Of a stretch of 64,000 nt of DNA, positions 45,385 through 54,016 are shown piece by piece. The position numbers were made by a program, and so were the translations under genes. Numbering within the stretch: position 1 is the first letter of the stretch; each line of letters starts with the position of its first letter. The notes under the pieces were generated by a model. That model saw nothing but the letters and a program-made list of their open reading frames with translations, ran no database searches and was not told the DNA's origin. The stretch comes from JAEUMD01 sp050246945 (GTDB taxonomy: Bacteria > Pseudomonadota > Alphaproteobacteria > Rhizobiales > Hyphomicrobiaceae): the NCBI GenBank assembly GCA_050246945.1, contig JBFWVC010000010.1, positions 1 through 64,000 of the forward strand, given 5' to 3'.

Positions 45385-45495
45385 GAAGCCAGCGTAGGAG
45401 AATGGCTGGGATCAATGGCCGGCACGATGGAGGTTGTCGGTGATATCGTGACGACCCCGGCCGAACCAGAAGAGGCATGGGAGGCCTTGCGCTGA
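45385..45495 (+). pseudogene. C-terminal remnant of an antitoxin gene
   Basis: The frame ends VGEWLGSMAGTMEVVGDIVTTPAEPEEAWEAL, close to the C-terminus of Phd-type antitoxins (G..KG.V.I.GDI..P....W.AL). The N-terminal DNA-binding part is not visible in frame. Its stop overlaps the start of the PIN gene at 45496 (TGAGTG), the usual antitoxin-toxin arrangement. Confidence 0.5.
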
Positions 45496-45895
45496 GTGCG
45501 GCTCCTCCTCGATACCCACATTTGGATCTGGTGCCTCACCGACCCAAAGCGCTTGGTGCCAAACCTAGCCAGGGCATTGAGCGACGCGGAGGCCGAGGTA
45601 TGGGTATCGACCATAAGTGTCTGGGAGGTGCTCGTCCTCTTCCGGAAGAATTGGCCTGCGCCTCACCGACACCGACGGGCGCACGTGGGTCAGGCAAGCT
45701 CTCAAGCGCGCACCGTTACGCGAGGCGCCTGTCACGCACGCCGTCGCAATGGAAAGCGAACGGCTCTTGCTTGACCACTGGGACCCCGCAGATCGGCTCA
45801 TTGCCGAAACGGCACGCGTGTTGGACGCGACATTGGTGACGGCGGACGAGCACCTTATTGAAGCAAGAGATCTTAAGGTCCTCGCCAATCGATAG
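45496..45895 (+). pseudogene. PIN-domain toxin (VapC-like), frameshifted
   Basis: A GTG start gives RLLLDTHIWIWCLTDPKRL and VWVSTISVWEVLVLFRKN, the first half of a PIN toxin with its catalytic Asp. Near 45650 the frame is lost, and the rest continues in another frame from about 45640: EAPVTHAVAMESERLLLDHWDPADRLIAETARVLDATLVTADEHL (start EAPVTHAVAMESERL). Both halves are well conserved, so a single indel probably killed the gene recently. With the antitoxin remnant before it, this is a dead toxin-antitoxin pair. Confidence 0.7.
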
Positions 45896-46002
45896 GTGGA
45901 GTGTGTCTCAAGTCATAGGATGCTTGTGACGCGCGGCGTCTGCTCACTGGCAAGGGCAGCAGCCTGCTGCCGCACGTCTGTAGGCCTTAAAAACGCAACG
46001 TC

Positions 46003-46203
46003 TCAATGCGTGGTATCCTTATCTGATTTGCCGGTTAGAAAAATCAGGGCTTCGCGAATTTCCCTCCAGAGTTCTTCCGCTTCGTGCTGGTCACGAACTC
46101 GGAGTTCAGCGATCCGCAAATCGATCTCGGCCAATGCCGCGTCACCAAAGCGCTCGATCATCGTCTGAGCAGCCCGCAGAATTACAGCCCTGTCTGTCGT
46201 CAT
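46003..46203 (-). CDS. Small helical hypothetical protein (66 aa)
   Basis: From ATG 46203 the protein reads MTTDRAVILRAAQTMIERFG, then AALAEIDLRIAELRVRDQHEAEELWREI (start AALAEIDLRIAEL). It is mostly amphipathic helix. Small proteins of this pattern are common beside other genes in Hyphomicrobiales and have no assigned role. The frame extends upstream to 46377, but that part overlaps the neighbouring regulator's leader and looks non-coding. It is divergent from the Crp/Fnr gene. Confidence 0.6.
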   Translation of the reverse strand: MTTDRAVILRAAQTMIERFGDAALAEIDLRIAELRVRDQHEAEELWREIREALIFLTGKSDKDTTH

Positions 46204-46375
46204 TCCGAACCCAGAAGGTCGAGCACCAAGCCCGTGACAAGCAGGACAGCAGATTGGGGTGGCCGCCTTAACGTGTGTCAATTCTGGGAGCCCTATTCGA
46301 CAGGTGGGGTCTTGGCCCTTCCGCCCGATTTGCAGTAGGCTCTCGAGCACATTGAGCCGCCCCCTGGTTACCGAC

Positions 46376-47089
46376 ATGAGTCAAAAATCGATACACAGGT
46401 GCGCTGACTGCACATCGCGCCAGACGACCGAATGGCAGATCCTGACAGGCCAGGAATTGGCGATAATTGACCAGGCGAAGCGCACGCGCATCCTTGAGCC
46501 TGGAGCAATCCTGTTTCGGCAGGGGGACAATGCCGACGGCGTCTATTGCATCCAGTCGGGCCTCATCGGATTGCGGCGGATCACGCCGACGGGCGACTCG
46601 GCGCTCCTTCGGCTTTGCACAAGCGGCGTGACCGTGGGCTATAGGGCGCTGTTGAGCAAGGCGCCCCACCGCAACTCTGCGGAAGCACTTAGCCCAAGCG
46701 TTGTCTGTTTCATCGAACGCTCATCCGTCAGGAGGCTGCTGGAAACCAACCCGCAACTGGGCGAGAGATTCCTGCAGCATTGTTTCTGCGAGTTGGACGA
46801 GACCGAAGCCGATTATGCAAAGAGCATGACATTGAGTCTGAAGGCCCGGTTTCTTCATGTCTTGCTGATATTGAATGAGCGCCTGGGATACCAGGATGAG
46901 AACGACAATGACGTAATCGAGCTTCCGATCCAACGCTACGAACTGGCCTCGCTTGTCGGGGCGCGGCCGGAATCGATCTCGCGGCTTGTGCGAAGCCTGG
47001 AAGCAGAGGGGTTGCTCCAGTTTGACAAGCGGCGGGTTCGCTTCATCGATATGGATGCTGTTTTGCGAGAGGCTGGCGCGCGGTTGTGA
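46376..47089 (+). CDS. Crp/Fnr-family transcription regulator with an N-terminal CxxC
   Basis: This 237-residue regulator begins at ATG 46376. The sensor fold has RILEPGAILFRQGDNADGVYCIQSGLIGLRR, and the winged helix has YELASLVGARPESISRLVRSLEAEGLL, whose E..SR residues fit FNR-type TTGAT half-sites. The N-terminus has two cysteines (RCADC) but not the third that FNR needs at close spacing; other cysteines lie at several sensor positions. It could bind a cluster with a different ligand set or sense redox otherwise. It is the second Fnr-type gene of the window, far from the cbb3 genes. Confidence 0.85.
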   Translation: MSQKSIHRCADCTSRQTTEWQILTGQELAIIDQAKRTRILEPGAILFRQGDNADGVYCIQSGLIGLRRITPTGDSALLRLCTSGVTVGYRALLSKAPHRNSAEALSPSVVCFIERSSVRRLLETNPQLGERFLQHCFCELDETEADYAKSMTLSLKARFLHVLLILNERLGYQDENDNDVIELPIQRYELASLVGARPESISRLVRSLEAEGLLQFDKRRVRFIDMDAVLREAGARL

Positions 47090-47283
47090 GCGCCGATCTA
47101 CGTTTCGGGGTTGCACTCTTGCCGGGAATTCCGGCCTCGCCTTGCACTGAGCGATGTGGTCCACGGAGGGGCCTGGACTGTCCGGCTGGACCACCGCCTG
47201 GCACAAGGATCCTGCTTCGTGCCCAGTTGGCTTCGGACGGAGTGTCCACCTTGTTTTGCGACAGATTCAACGGCAGACTCCCG

Positions 47284-47511
47284 ATGCCCAAGGGACAACG
47301 CTCAAGGGTGAAATCGATGCAGTCCAGAGACCCCACACGTCATCACACACCAGACGATGATCCTGAACCCGGGACACCGGGGACAGGTGAGGACATCTGC
47401 CCCGAATGCCACGGCACGGGCAAGCGCGCTGATAAGAAGACGGGTAGGCCAACCGAGGACCCGTGCGAACGCTGCGACGGTACGGGGCGCATCACCGAAG
47501 CCATCGGATAG
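47284..47511 (+). CDS. Small DnaJ-type zinc-finger protein
   Basis: This protein is about 75 residues from ATG 47284 (or 64 from 47317). It has two CxxCxGxG-type repeats, CPECHGTG and CERCDGTG, separated by a basic linker, as in the DnaJ central zinc-binding domain. Such stand-alone fingers are common small proteins in Alphaproteobacteria with unknown partners. There is no J domain, so it is not a co-chaperone by itself. Ribosome sites are weak for both starts. Confidence 0.65.
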   Translation: MPKGQRSRVKSMQSRDPTRHHTPDDDPEPGTPGTGEDICPECHGTGKRADKKTGRPTEDPCERCDGTGRITEAIG

Positions 47512-47609
47512 CTGCGCGCAGTGATGGCGTTCTTGCACGTTGTTTGGCGACAGCCTGCTTTTCAGAGCCATGCGTGGCGCAGGCTTGATGCACGACGGCA
47601 CCGTTTGCC

Positions 47610-48101
47610 GGCAAGCAGCGCAGCAGCCAGACCGCCATCAAGCACGGGTTCACAGCTCACACGATGATCGCGGGAGAAGATGCCGAGCAGTACATCCGCT
47701 TCCGCGGCGAACTGCAGCGCGCCTTACGGCCCAGCGGGCGCCTTGAAAGCGAACGCGTCCATCAAATTGCAGATCTGCAATGGCGCATGCGACGCATTCC
47801 AGCCTATGAGAAGGCCCTGTTCCAATTCGAGGCCTACCTGCACGCGGTCGAGCATGATGGGATCAACGACGACTACGACCCAAGGCGCAATGAGCCGATC
47901 GATGACCTCGCTGGCACGGACGTCGACCTTGTCGACCCGCTCCGCCTTGGCCGCGTGCTGGGCTCCCTTCTGGATCGAGGCGCTCTTGAGCGCCTCAGCC
48001 GGTATCAGCGCGCGATGCAGCGGGATTTCGTCTCGGCATTGAAACTCTACTACGAGACCCAGCAAGCACGGCGTGAGCGCGAGGCGGCACTCGGACGCTA
48101 G
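47610..48101 (+). pseudogene. 5'-truncated gene of a small widespread family (GK.R.S..A.KHG type)
   Basis: The open frame from ATG 47664 gives 145 residues (MIAGEDAEQYIRFRGELQRAL ... RIPAYEKALFQFE ... RYQRAMQRDFVSALKLYYETQ, quoted in pieces). The bases just upstream, in the same frame and without a start codon, encode GKQRSSQTAIKHGFTAHT, the usual N-terminal signature of this family. A TGA at 47586 cuts the frame before any start. So either the protein restarts at 47664 or the gene is broken. The family has no known function. Confidence 0.6.
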
Positions 48102-48402
48102 CGCGTTGACGTGCCAAGGACGAATGAATGGACTGAGACACCGGACGGTAAGGTGGTTGAGAAGATCGGCCCGCCATGAGTTGAGAACTGAGACAGCATC
48201 GTTCAATCGCGCGAGCTTGAAGGGGAGCGGGGCGGCGCCCCAAGGCCTGCGAACCGAGAGCACGTTCGCGAGGTCCAAGTTCCAGCTCTGAATGATATCA
48301 GGCCAGAGACGCTAGCCTCTGGTGAACGAACCGCGGGGGTGAACACGCCGCCGGAGTGAAGGTGCGGCTGGGGTGAAGAGGCTGTTGGTCCTGGGCGCCG
48401 AT
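48102..48402. other. Intergenic stretch, nothing recognised
   Basis: These 301 bases between the truncated gene and the NUDIX gene show no feature I can support. Confidence 0.4.
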
Positions 48403-48843
48403 TTACCATCTTGCCGACCGGCCCGTATGGCCCTCGATTTCCCAAAGGCGCGCGCATGTCTGGGGCGAGGTATCCTCAGGCAAGGCATCGAGTCCAAAAA
48501 AACCTTGATCCTGAATCTCAAAGTTGCTCGCGGGTGTAGAGGCTTGGCGCCATCGCGGCAGCAGGAACAAGACGATGTGATCGCCCGGAAATTCGTCGAA
48601 ATGGGAATAGATGCCCCATAACGTGGGTGCTTCGAGAGGTTCGACGCCGACCTCTTCTTTGAGCTCTCTCGTCAACGCGGCCTCGGCCGTCTCGCCGCGT
48701 TCGACTCCACCACCAGGAAAATGCCATCCAGGACGGTACCCATGCTTGACGAGCAGGACCCGTCCGAGGTCGTCGCTGACGACGCCCTGGACGCCCAGCG
48801 TGACGATATTGCGTTGCGCACTGAACAATGAAGCTATTGTCAT
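48403..48843 (-). CDS. NUDIX hydrolase
   Basis: This 146-residue protein has a complete NUDIX box, GGGVERGETAEAALTRELKEEVGV, with all the metal-binding glutamates. The core begins TLGVQGVVSDDLGRVLLVKHG and continues RPGWHFPGG. NUDIX enzymes cleave nucleoside diphosphates linked to other groups, so activated sugars or damaged nucleotides are possible substrates. The substrate cannot be told from the sequence. It stands alone; about 1.2 kb of empty sequence lies upstream. Confidence 0.9.
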   Translation of the reverse strand: MTIASLFSAQRNIVTLGVQGVVSDDLGRVLLVKHGYRPGWHFPGGGVERGETAEAALTRELKEEVGVEPLEAPTLWGIYSHFDEFPGDHIVLFLLPRWRQASTPASNFEIQDQGFFGLDALPEDTSPQTCARLWEIEGHTGRSARW

Positions 48844-50081
48844 CGAGATCGCCTTAGGTGTTCAGCCCCGGGTTCGGGTGGATTCGATCGACCATGAAGC
48901 GGTCCGGCTCATCTGTCCAGGTTTGCTCGCCTCAGCGGGCCCCGCAACATCAAGGCCAGTCCGCAGACAGGTAAGACCCTCTGTGCTTGCGTGGATATCG
49001 CCGCGGCCGCGCCTGCGTTCGTCGTGCAGCCTTGATTTGGCAGGTTTGCTGTCGACAGCAGACGCCAGCCATCGACAATGCCTCGCCGTGGTGCGCCCCC
49101 GCCTAAGTCTTTTTGCGCGCTAGCGATCGTGCTCACCCAGTCCACGCTCCGATCCGGCACGAGCAGCAGCGCCGTTGCGGGCGCGCACGCACGGGCGAAC
49201 AGGTGCGACGACGGGACTGCGGTGCGCTGAGCGGTTGGCGCCGCGGGTGGTGAGGGCGTTGCGCAACGCTGTGGCCGTATCTCACCCCGCCTGCCTGAAC
49301 CCAACGGCAGTGCCAAGAGCCTTGTCAAACGGCGCGCCTGGTATCGTGCGCAGCGTCACGGCCAGCGCGACGGTCAAGCAGAGAAATCCTTCCACAGCTT
49401 TCGCCACCCATGGAACGACGAGTGTCTCAAGGCCGGTTGCGTTCTCTATCTGCTGCAGCAGGTGGCCCGGCACAGACGTCAAGTCGTGCGCCTAAGCCCT
49501 TGCGATCATGGCGTCCCAGTCGAGCAGATGGTGGCGGTGGTGGAGGCAGTCAGGCTGCCGCCGTGATCGGCCGTGCCATACGACAATCGAAACTTGAGCG
49601 ATGTTTCGACACACGATGTGATTGTGACGTTGCGTTTCATGACTTGATGATGACGCGATTGCGAACATACTCCTACGCATCGCACTGAGCGTCCCCGATT
49701 GCGGGACCGCATCACGAGGGGCGAGGTCAGAGACGGGGGGACTTTTGGGGAAACCGCTTTGACCTCGCCGTTTCGCCAATAACGGCACGGGGGGAGAGCC
49801 GCATCACGCTGTTCGCTCGAGGGAAGAGCCATGCGCTTTATGGCGATATCGTCAGAAGTGTGCGTCGACGCCGACACTGTCAACGCATCGTCCAGTAACG
49901 AATTGTGACTCACAATCACGATTGATAATTCTGTTGCAACACTCCTCACAACGCGGAAGCGCTGCAAACGATTGCAGTTTCAGTCAAGCGAGCAATATTC
50001 TCTCATTCGCAGACACGCAACTCAGCTCGTGCTCTAGCGCATGGATGTCCTTAGACATTTTGCCACGTCCAATCTGCGCGC
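48844..50081. other. 1.2-kb stretch without a supported gene
   Basis: Short frames on both strands do not resemble proteins. An inverted repeat GGCGAGGTCA (49720-49729) / TGACCTCGCC (49760-49769), with a 30-base G-rich spacer, is the only clear structure. The stretch probably contains old gene debris. Confidence 0.45.
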
Positions 50082-50762
50082 TCAGCCGCTCGCCGTCATG
50101 GACGAGGGTCCGGCATATTGGCCCGGCGGAACCGGATAGAGTGTGTGGGTACGACCCATGGCCCAATAGCCGAGCAAGCCAAAAACCTCATGCCAAACGG
50201 CGGGGCTCTTGTGCCGCATCGCTGCGGGCGTATCGGCGACGGGCCAGGGCACGACCGGGAGGTCAAAGGCAGAGAACGACGCAAAAGCACGGGGCATGTG
50301 CAGCGCCGACGTGACGACAATCCAATGTCGACCGGCCTCACGTCCCACAAGCTCCCGGCTGTAGAGCGCATTTTCGTAGGTGTTCTTGGGCCGACGGTCG
50401 ATGATCAACCTGTCGTTCGTTAGACGAGCCGCTTGAGCCAGCGCAATTTCGCTTGGGCCTGGACCACTCAGCACAATCGGAACGTCAGCATAATGCTCGG
50501 CAAGCTTGAGCGCTGCCGTCACCCGCGAGCCGTTGCCGCCCAGCACGATGATGCCGGCAATGGATTGATCCGTGGGCAGGTGTCCTTGGGGGATCCGCTT
50601 TTCGAGGGCAGATGCCACCTGCTCAGTCACGGTGAATTTGAGCGGCTCCGCCCAGTGAGCCAGGACCGCCGCGCCGACCAGGGATACGGCAAGCACCGGC
50701 CAGTCAATTCTGAAAGACTTGCCGCCAGACGCGAGCACGCCACTTTGCGAAGTCATCACCAC
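50082..50762 (-). CDS. YdcF/SanA-type (DUF218) membrane protein
   Basis: This 226-residue protein has one N-terminal membrane span (about residues 19-40: DWPVLAVSLVGAAVLAHWAE) and a DUF218 domain: IIVLGGNGSRVTAALKLAEHY, IVLSGPGPSE, RPKNTYENALYSREL and VVTSALHMPRAFASF. SanA and ElyC in this family act in envelope integrity and polysaccharide lipid-carrier steps, but the reaction is not settled. Position next to surface-polysaccharide genes fits. A pseudogene follows on the same strand. Confidence 0.88.
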   Translation of the reverse strand: MVMTSQSGVLASGGKSFRIDWPVLAVSLVGAAVLAHWAEPLKFTVTEQVASALEKRIPQGHLPTDQSIAGIIVLGGNGSRVTAALKLAEHYADVPIVLSGPGPSEIALAQAARLTNDRLIIDRRPKNTYENALYSRELVGREAGRHWIVVTSALHMPRAFASFSAFDLPVVPWPVADTPAAMRHKSPAVWHEVFGLLGYWAMGRTHTLYPVPPGQYAGPSSMTASG

Positions 50763-50929
50763 GACTCAAAACCAAGACTATGGACGTCTTATTTGTAGCC
50801 GCCAGGCCTTGCGTCTTCGTGAAGAATTCGCGCATCGCAAAAGAAATGCCTGCACAACGGTTAAGCATCTCGCCCCGGTTGACGGAATGGGTTGATTGCG
50901 TGGGTTCCTCGCCGAGCACGCACTACGAC

Positions 50930-52004
50930 TCAAGACGCCTTCCTGGCTTTTTGATCTTGGAGCGATCCGAGCCGATTGCCCGTATCGACATTGCGCCGCA
51001 GAGGCTCCCACCCGTGTCGATGGGCCAGATACCAGTCGACGGCTTTGTCAATGCCGCTCTCGAAAGTCTCTTGCGCGCGCCATCCCAGTTCCGCTTCGAG
51101 CCTGGTTGCGTCGGTGGCATGTCGCCGATCGTGTCCAGGTCGGTCGTCGACAAATGTGATGAGCAACCCGTGTGGTGGTTTGTCGGGATAGCGCGTATTT
51201 CAGGATCTCGCAGATGCGGATGACAACATCGAGGTTGGAGCGTTCATTGCGTCCGCCGACGTTGTACCTCTGGCCGAGCCGGCCCTTCTCCAAGATTGTC
51301 ATCAAGGCGCGTACGTGGTCGTCCACATAAAGCCAGTCGCGGATGTGGGAGCCGTCGCCATAGATGGGCAATGGGAGACCGTCCATCGTGTTGAGGATCA
51401 TCAATGGGATCGGCTTTTCGCGGGATTGGTAGGGGCCGTAACTGTTGCAGGAGTTCGAGATGAGGGCCGGCAAGCCATAGGTGCGGTACCAGGCGATCAC
51501 AAGGTGCTCGCAGGCCGCCTTACTGGCAGCGCATGGGGACCGTGGGTCGTAAGCGGTCTCTTCGGTAGAACGACCGTCGCGGCCGAGCGATCCGTAGACC
51601 GCGTCGGCTGAAACATGAAGGAAGCGAAACGCATCCTTGGCCGCGCCGCGAAGACCGGACCAGTATCCACGCGCGGCTTCCGGCAGAGTGAAAGTGCCCA
51701 CAACATTGGTCTGGATGAACGTACCAACCTTGGGAACAGAGCGGTCGACATGGCTCTCTGCGGCGCGGTGAATGATCGCATCGGGCCTGAACTCGGCGAG
51801 CGCCCGGTCCGTCGTCGCGCGGTCGCAGATGTCGGCCTTCAGGAATCGATAATTTGGGTGTTCCGCGATGGAATCCAGAGACCTTAGGTTCGCCGATAAA
51901 TTGAGCTTGTCGACATTGAGGACACAGATGTCCTTCTCCCCAACGAGAAACCGGCAAAGTGCCGAGCCAATGACCCCGGCACCACCGGTCACAAGAATGC
52001 GCAT
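50930..52004 (-). pseudogene. rfbB: dTDP-glucose 4,6-dehydratase gene, frameshifted and with lost catalytic residues
   Basis: The first frame (51200-52004) encodes an RfbB/RmlB start (MRILVTGGAGVIGSALCRFL, AAESHVDRSVPKVGTFIQTN, NSYGPYQSREKPIPLMI). Near 51200 the frame shifts, and the second frame continues LITFVDDRPGHDRRHATDATRLEAELGW, to 50930. In the first frame the TDE triad reads A133-D134-A135 (SADAVYG) and the catalytic Tyr is Cys158 (SPCAASKAA), though Lys162 remains. So the enzyme would be dead even without the frameshift. No rfbA, rfbC or rfbD is nearby. Confidence 0.9.
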
Positions 52005-52631
52005 GATGCATCCCTCAGTCTTGACCTGCTCCCTTCATAGAGAGCGACGATGCTGTCGCCTGAACCAAATCGGGTTCGTTTCCTAGAGCAGCGTCACGCG
52101 CATTAGTCGACGCCATCCTGCGGGCTTTGATGCGTGAATACCCGGGGTGCGACCGGCTGTGCGTGCGACTATCGAAACGTGATCCCGAGCGATCCTGATG
52201 CCACCCGCAACAGGGCGCCTGCCAGCCGTCTACCCCATCAACCAGGGGACCGAAGGCACGGAGAGCACTCGATTGTATGGCAGTCCGCAATGCTCGCTGA
52301 CGTGGCACGGCCCTCATCTCGCACCTATCGCGGTTCTGCATTTTGAGCGCATGGCTCGGACGCGCCCTTTGGAGCGCATCCGGTTTGTTGGTGAGATCAA
52401 TTGCGGTGCTCATGGCAATGCGCTGATACAACACAACTTGCAGATGGGTTGGGGGGGCCTCGTAAGTTTATTTGGGGACAACCAATAACCTTGGGGCGCT
52501 CATGACGCGAATCTGTTCATCTGAGGTCGTACTGATTGGCGTGTCAAATCGCGGATCTGGACGTGGCGGTGCGCGAGAGGACATCGAGCAACACGTGCTA
52601 GAGGATGCTGCCCCAGCATGGAGAGCGACTG
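52005..52631. other. Intergenic stretch before the kinase unit
   Basis: No gene is supported in these 627 bases. The short word AACCAAATCGGGTTCGTTTC (52063-52082) is also present at 39121-39140 with one change. Promoters for the small-peptide operon should lie towards the right end. Confidence 0.45.
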
Positions 52632-52820
52632 ATGTCAGCGCCAAAGCGCCCAACCCCTGCGGAGCCGAAGCCCTCTGAGTTTGATCGCCGTCAAGCTCTG
52701 ACCGTGCTGTCCAGGTTTGCAGCGTTTGTCGCGCCGGCCTCGGCGGTTCTGCTGGACGCGGAGACTGCGCGCGCCAAGCAGCCATGCTCGACCCATCCCA
52801 ATCAGCCTGGATGCCTTTGA
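52632..52820 (+). CDS. Small precursor-like peptide with Tat-type leader (62 aa)
   Basis: This is a 62-residue protein from ATG 52632 with GGAG nine bases upstream. A Pro/Lys-rich N-terminus is followed by DRRQALTVLS (twin Arg 19-20) and a hydrophobic segment (RFAAFVAPASAVLL), then ETARA at about residue 48, a possible signal-peptidase site. This leaves a tiny tail, KQPCSTHPNQPGCL, with Cys52 and Cys61. The stop overlaps the start of the kinase-like gene (TGATG). The layout suggests an exported, possibly modified peptide. It could also be a non-modified small Tat substrate, since similar short proteins occur in Alphaproteobacteria. Confidence 0.7.
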   Translation: MSAPKRPTPAEPKPSEFDRRQALTVLSRFAAFVAPASAVLLDAETARAKQPCSTHPNQPGCL

Positions 52821-54016
52821 TGGTACCGGCGCCCGCCGTCAACACAACGCGAGCCGACGGGACACACGAGGCTCTCTCCCTGCGGGAGATCGAAATCGCG
52901 CCACTGGGCGGGGAGTATGTCCTGCACGCTCCCAAATCTGGCACCATCATTCTTGCCAATCACTCCGCGGTCGAACTCTGTCGCGCCCTCGAAGCGTCAG
53001 GCTCGACTGCCAGGGCGGCAGATCTCTTGAGCCAATGGTGGCATGTCGACGCTTACGTGGCGCAACGCTACGTACAAGCCTTACTCGAAGATTGGCGGCG
53101 AGCGGGGCTCTTCGACAACGTCCAACCAACTTCGGTGGAGCCGATCACCGCCGAAGACATCGCGATCTCCTGGGCGAAGACCTATCGGAGCGGCGTGAAA
53201 CCGGTCCGTGTGAGGTGCGAAAGCCCGGCCGTCGGCGCGATCCTGGACCGAGTGTTGTCGGTTCTCGAGGTCGAGCAACCAACCGCTCGCGACCATTCGT
53301 GGGGACTTGCCGATCCCGTGACGGTCGACCTGAGTGGGCGCCACGACAACTTCATGGTGCGCAAAGCGGGGCGAACGGTCTGGGGCCCAAGTGATTTCGC
53401 GAGCGCGCGGCATATGGCGTTGCGCGAAATTCTATGTGCCAGCAATCCTCCCGGAGCAATCTCTGCCGTGCTGCACGCCGGCGCCGTGGCCAAGAACGGC
53501 GGGGCAGTGATCATTGCCGGCGACAGCGGCGCAGGCAAGACCACACTGCTGTCATCTCTCGTGCTGGCAGGCTGGGACTACTTGTCCGACGATCTCACAG
53601 GCCTCGACACGAACGGGAATGGGATCCGGCCATTCCCCGTCGCAATCAGTCTCAAGCCGGGGAGTGCGGCGCTTCTATCAAGCGCAATTGAGCGCGAACC
53701 CGATCTCTCGCTCTCCCCACCCGACGAATTCGGGCTTCGCTACTGTGACGCCTCCGCGCGACGTGCATCGGCAGAAGTCATCCCTGCGTCATTGCTTTGT
53801 TTCCCACACCACGACGCGTCCTGCCCCGACCTCATTGTGGAGCGCCTCTCCCCCACAGCAGCGTTGAGCCAGCTGCTGAAGACGGGGACGCGCCTCATCG
53901 GAAACGCCCCGACGCTCTCGACCTTGACGAGACTGTTGAGCAAGGTGCCCAGCGTCAGCCTGCGCTACCGTGAGAGGGCCGAAGCGGAAGCGTTTCTTGA
54001 GGAACAGCTGTCATGA
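52820..54016 (+). CDS. PqqD-like domain fused to an HprK-like kinase
   Basis: This 398-residue protein starts at ATG 52820, overlapping the peptide gene's stop. Residues 1-100 look like a PqqD-type peptide-binding domain (PLGGEYVLHAPKSGTIILANHSAVELCRAL, start PLGGEYVLH). Residues 215-390 are an HPr-kinase-like domain with P-loop GDSGAGKTT (234-242) and an acidic motif LSDDLTGL. HprK-like kinases paired with PqqD-type chaperones occur in lasso-peptide and exosortase-linked clusters, where they phosphorylate a small peptide. The target here is unknown; the preceding peptide is the obvious candidate. Confidence 0.8.
   Translation: MVPAPAVNTTRADGTHEALSLREIEIAPLGGEYVLHAPKSGTIILANHSAVELCRALEASGSTARAADLLSQWWHVDAYVAQRYVQALLEDWRRAGLFDNVQPTSVEPITAEDIAISWAKTYRSGVKPVRVRCESPAVGAILDRVLSVLEVEQPTARDHSWGLADPVTVDLSGRHDNFMVRKAGRTVWGPSDFASARHMALREILCASNPPGAISAVLHAGAVAKNGGAVIIAGDSGAGKTTLLSSLVLAGWDYLSDDLTGLDTNGNGIRPFPVAISLKPGSAALLSSAIEREPDLSLSPPDEFGLRYCDASARRASAEVIPASLLCFPHHDASCPDLIVERLSPTAALSQLLKTGTRLIGNAPTLSTLTRLLSKVPSVSLRYRERAEAEAFLEEQLS

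Noticed and set aside
49506..49967. Minus-strand frame in the 1.2-kb empty stretch
   Set aside because: Low-confidence composition, no ribosome site and overlap with an inverted repeat; no recognisable motif.
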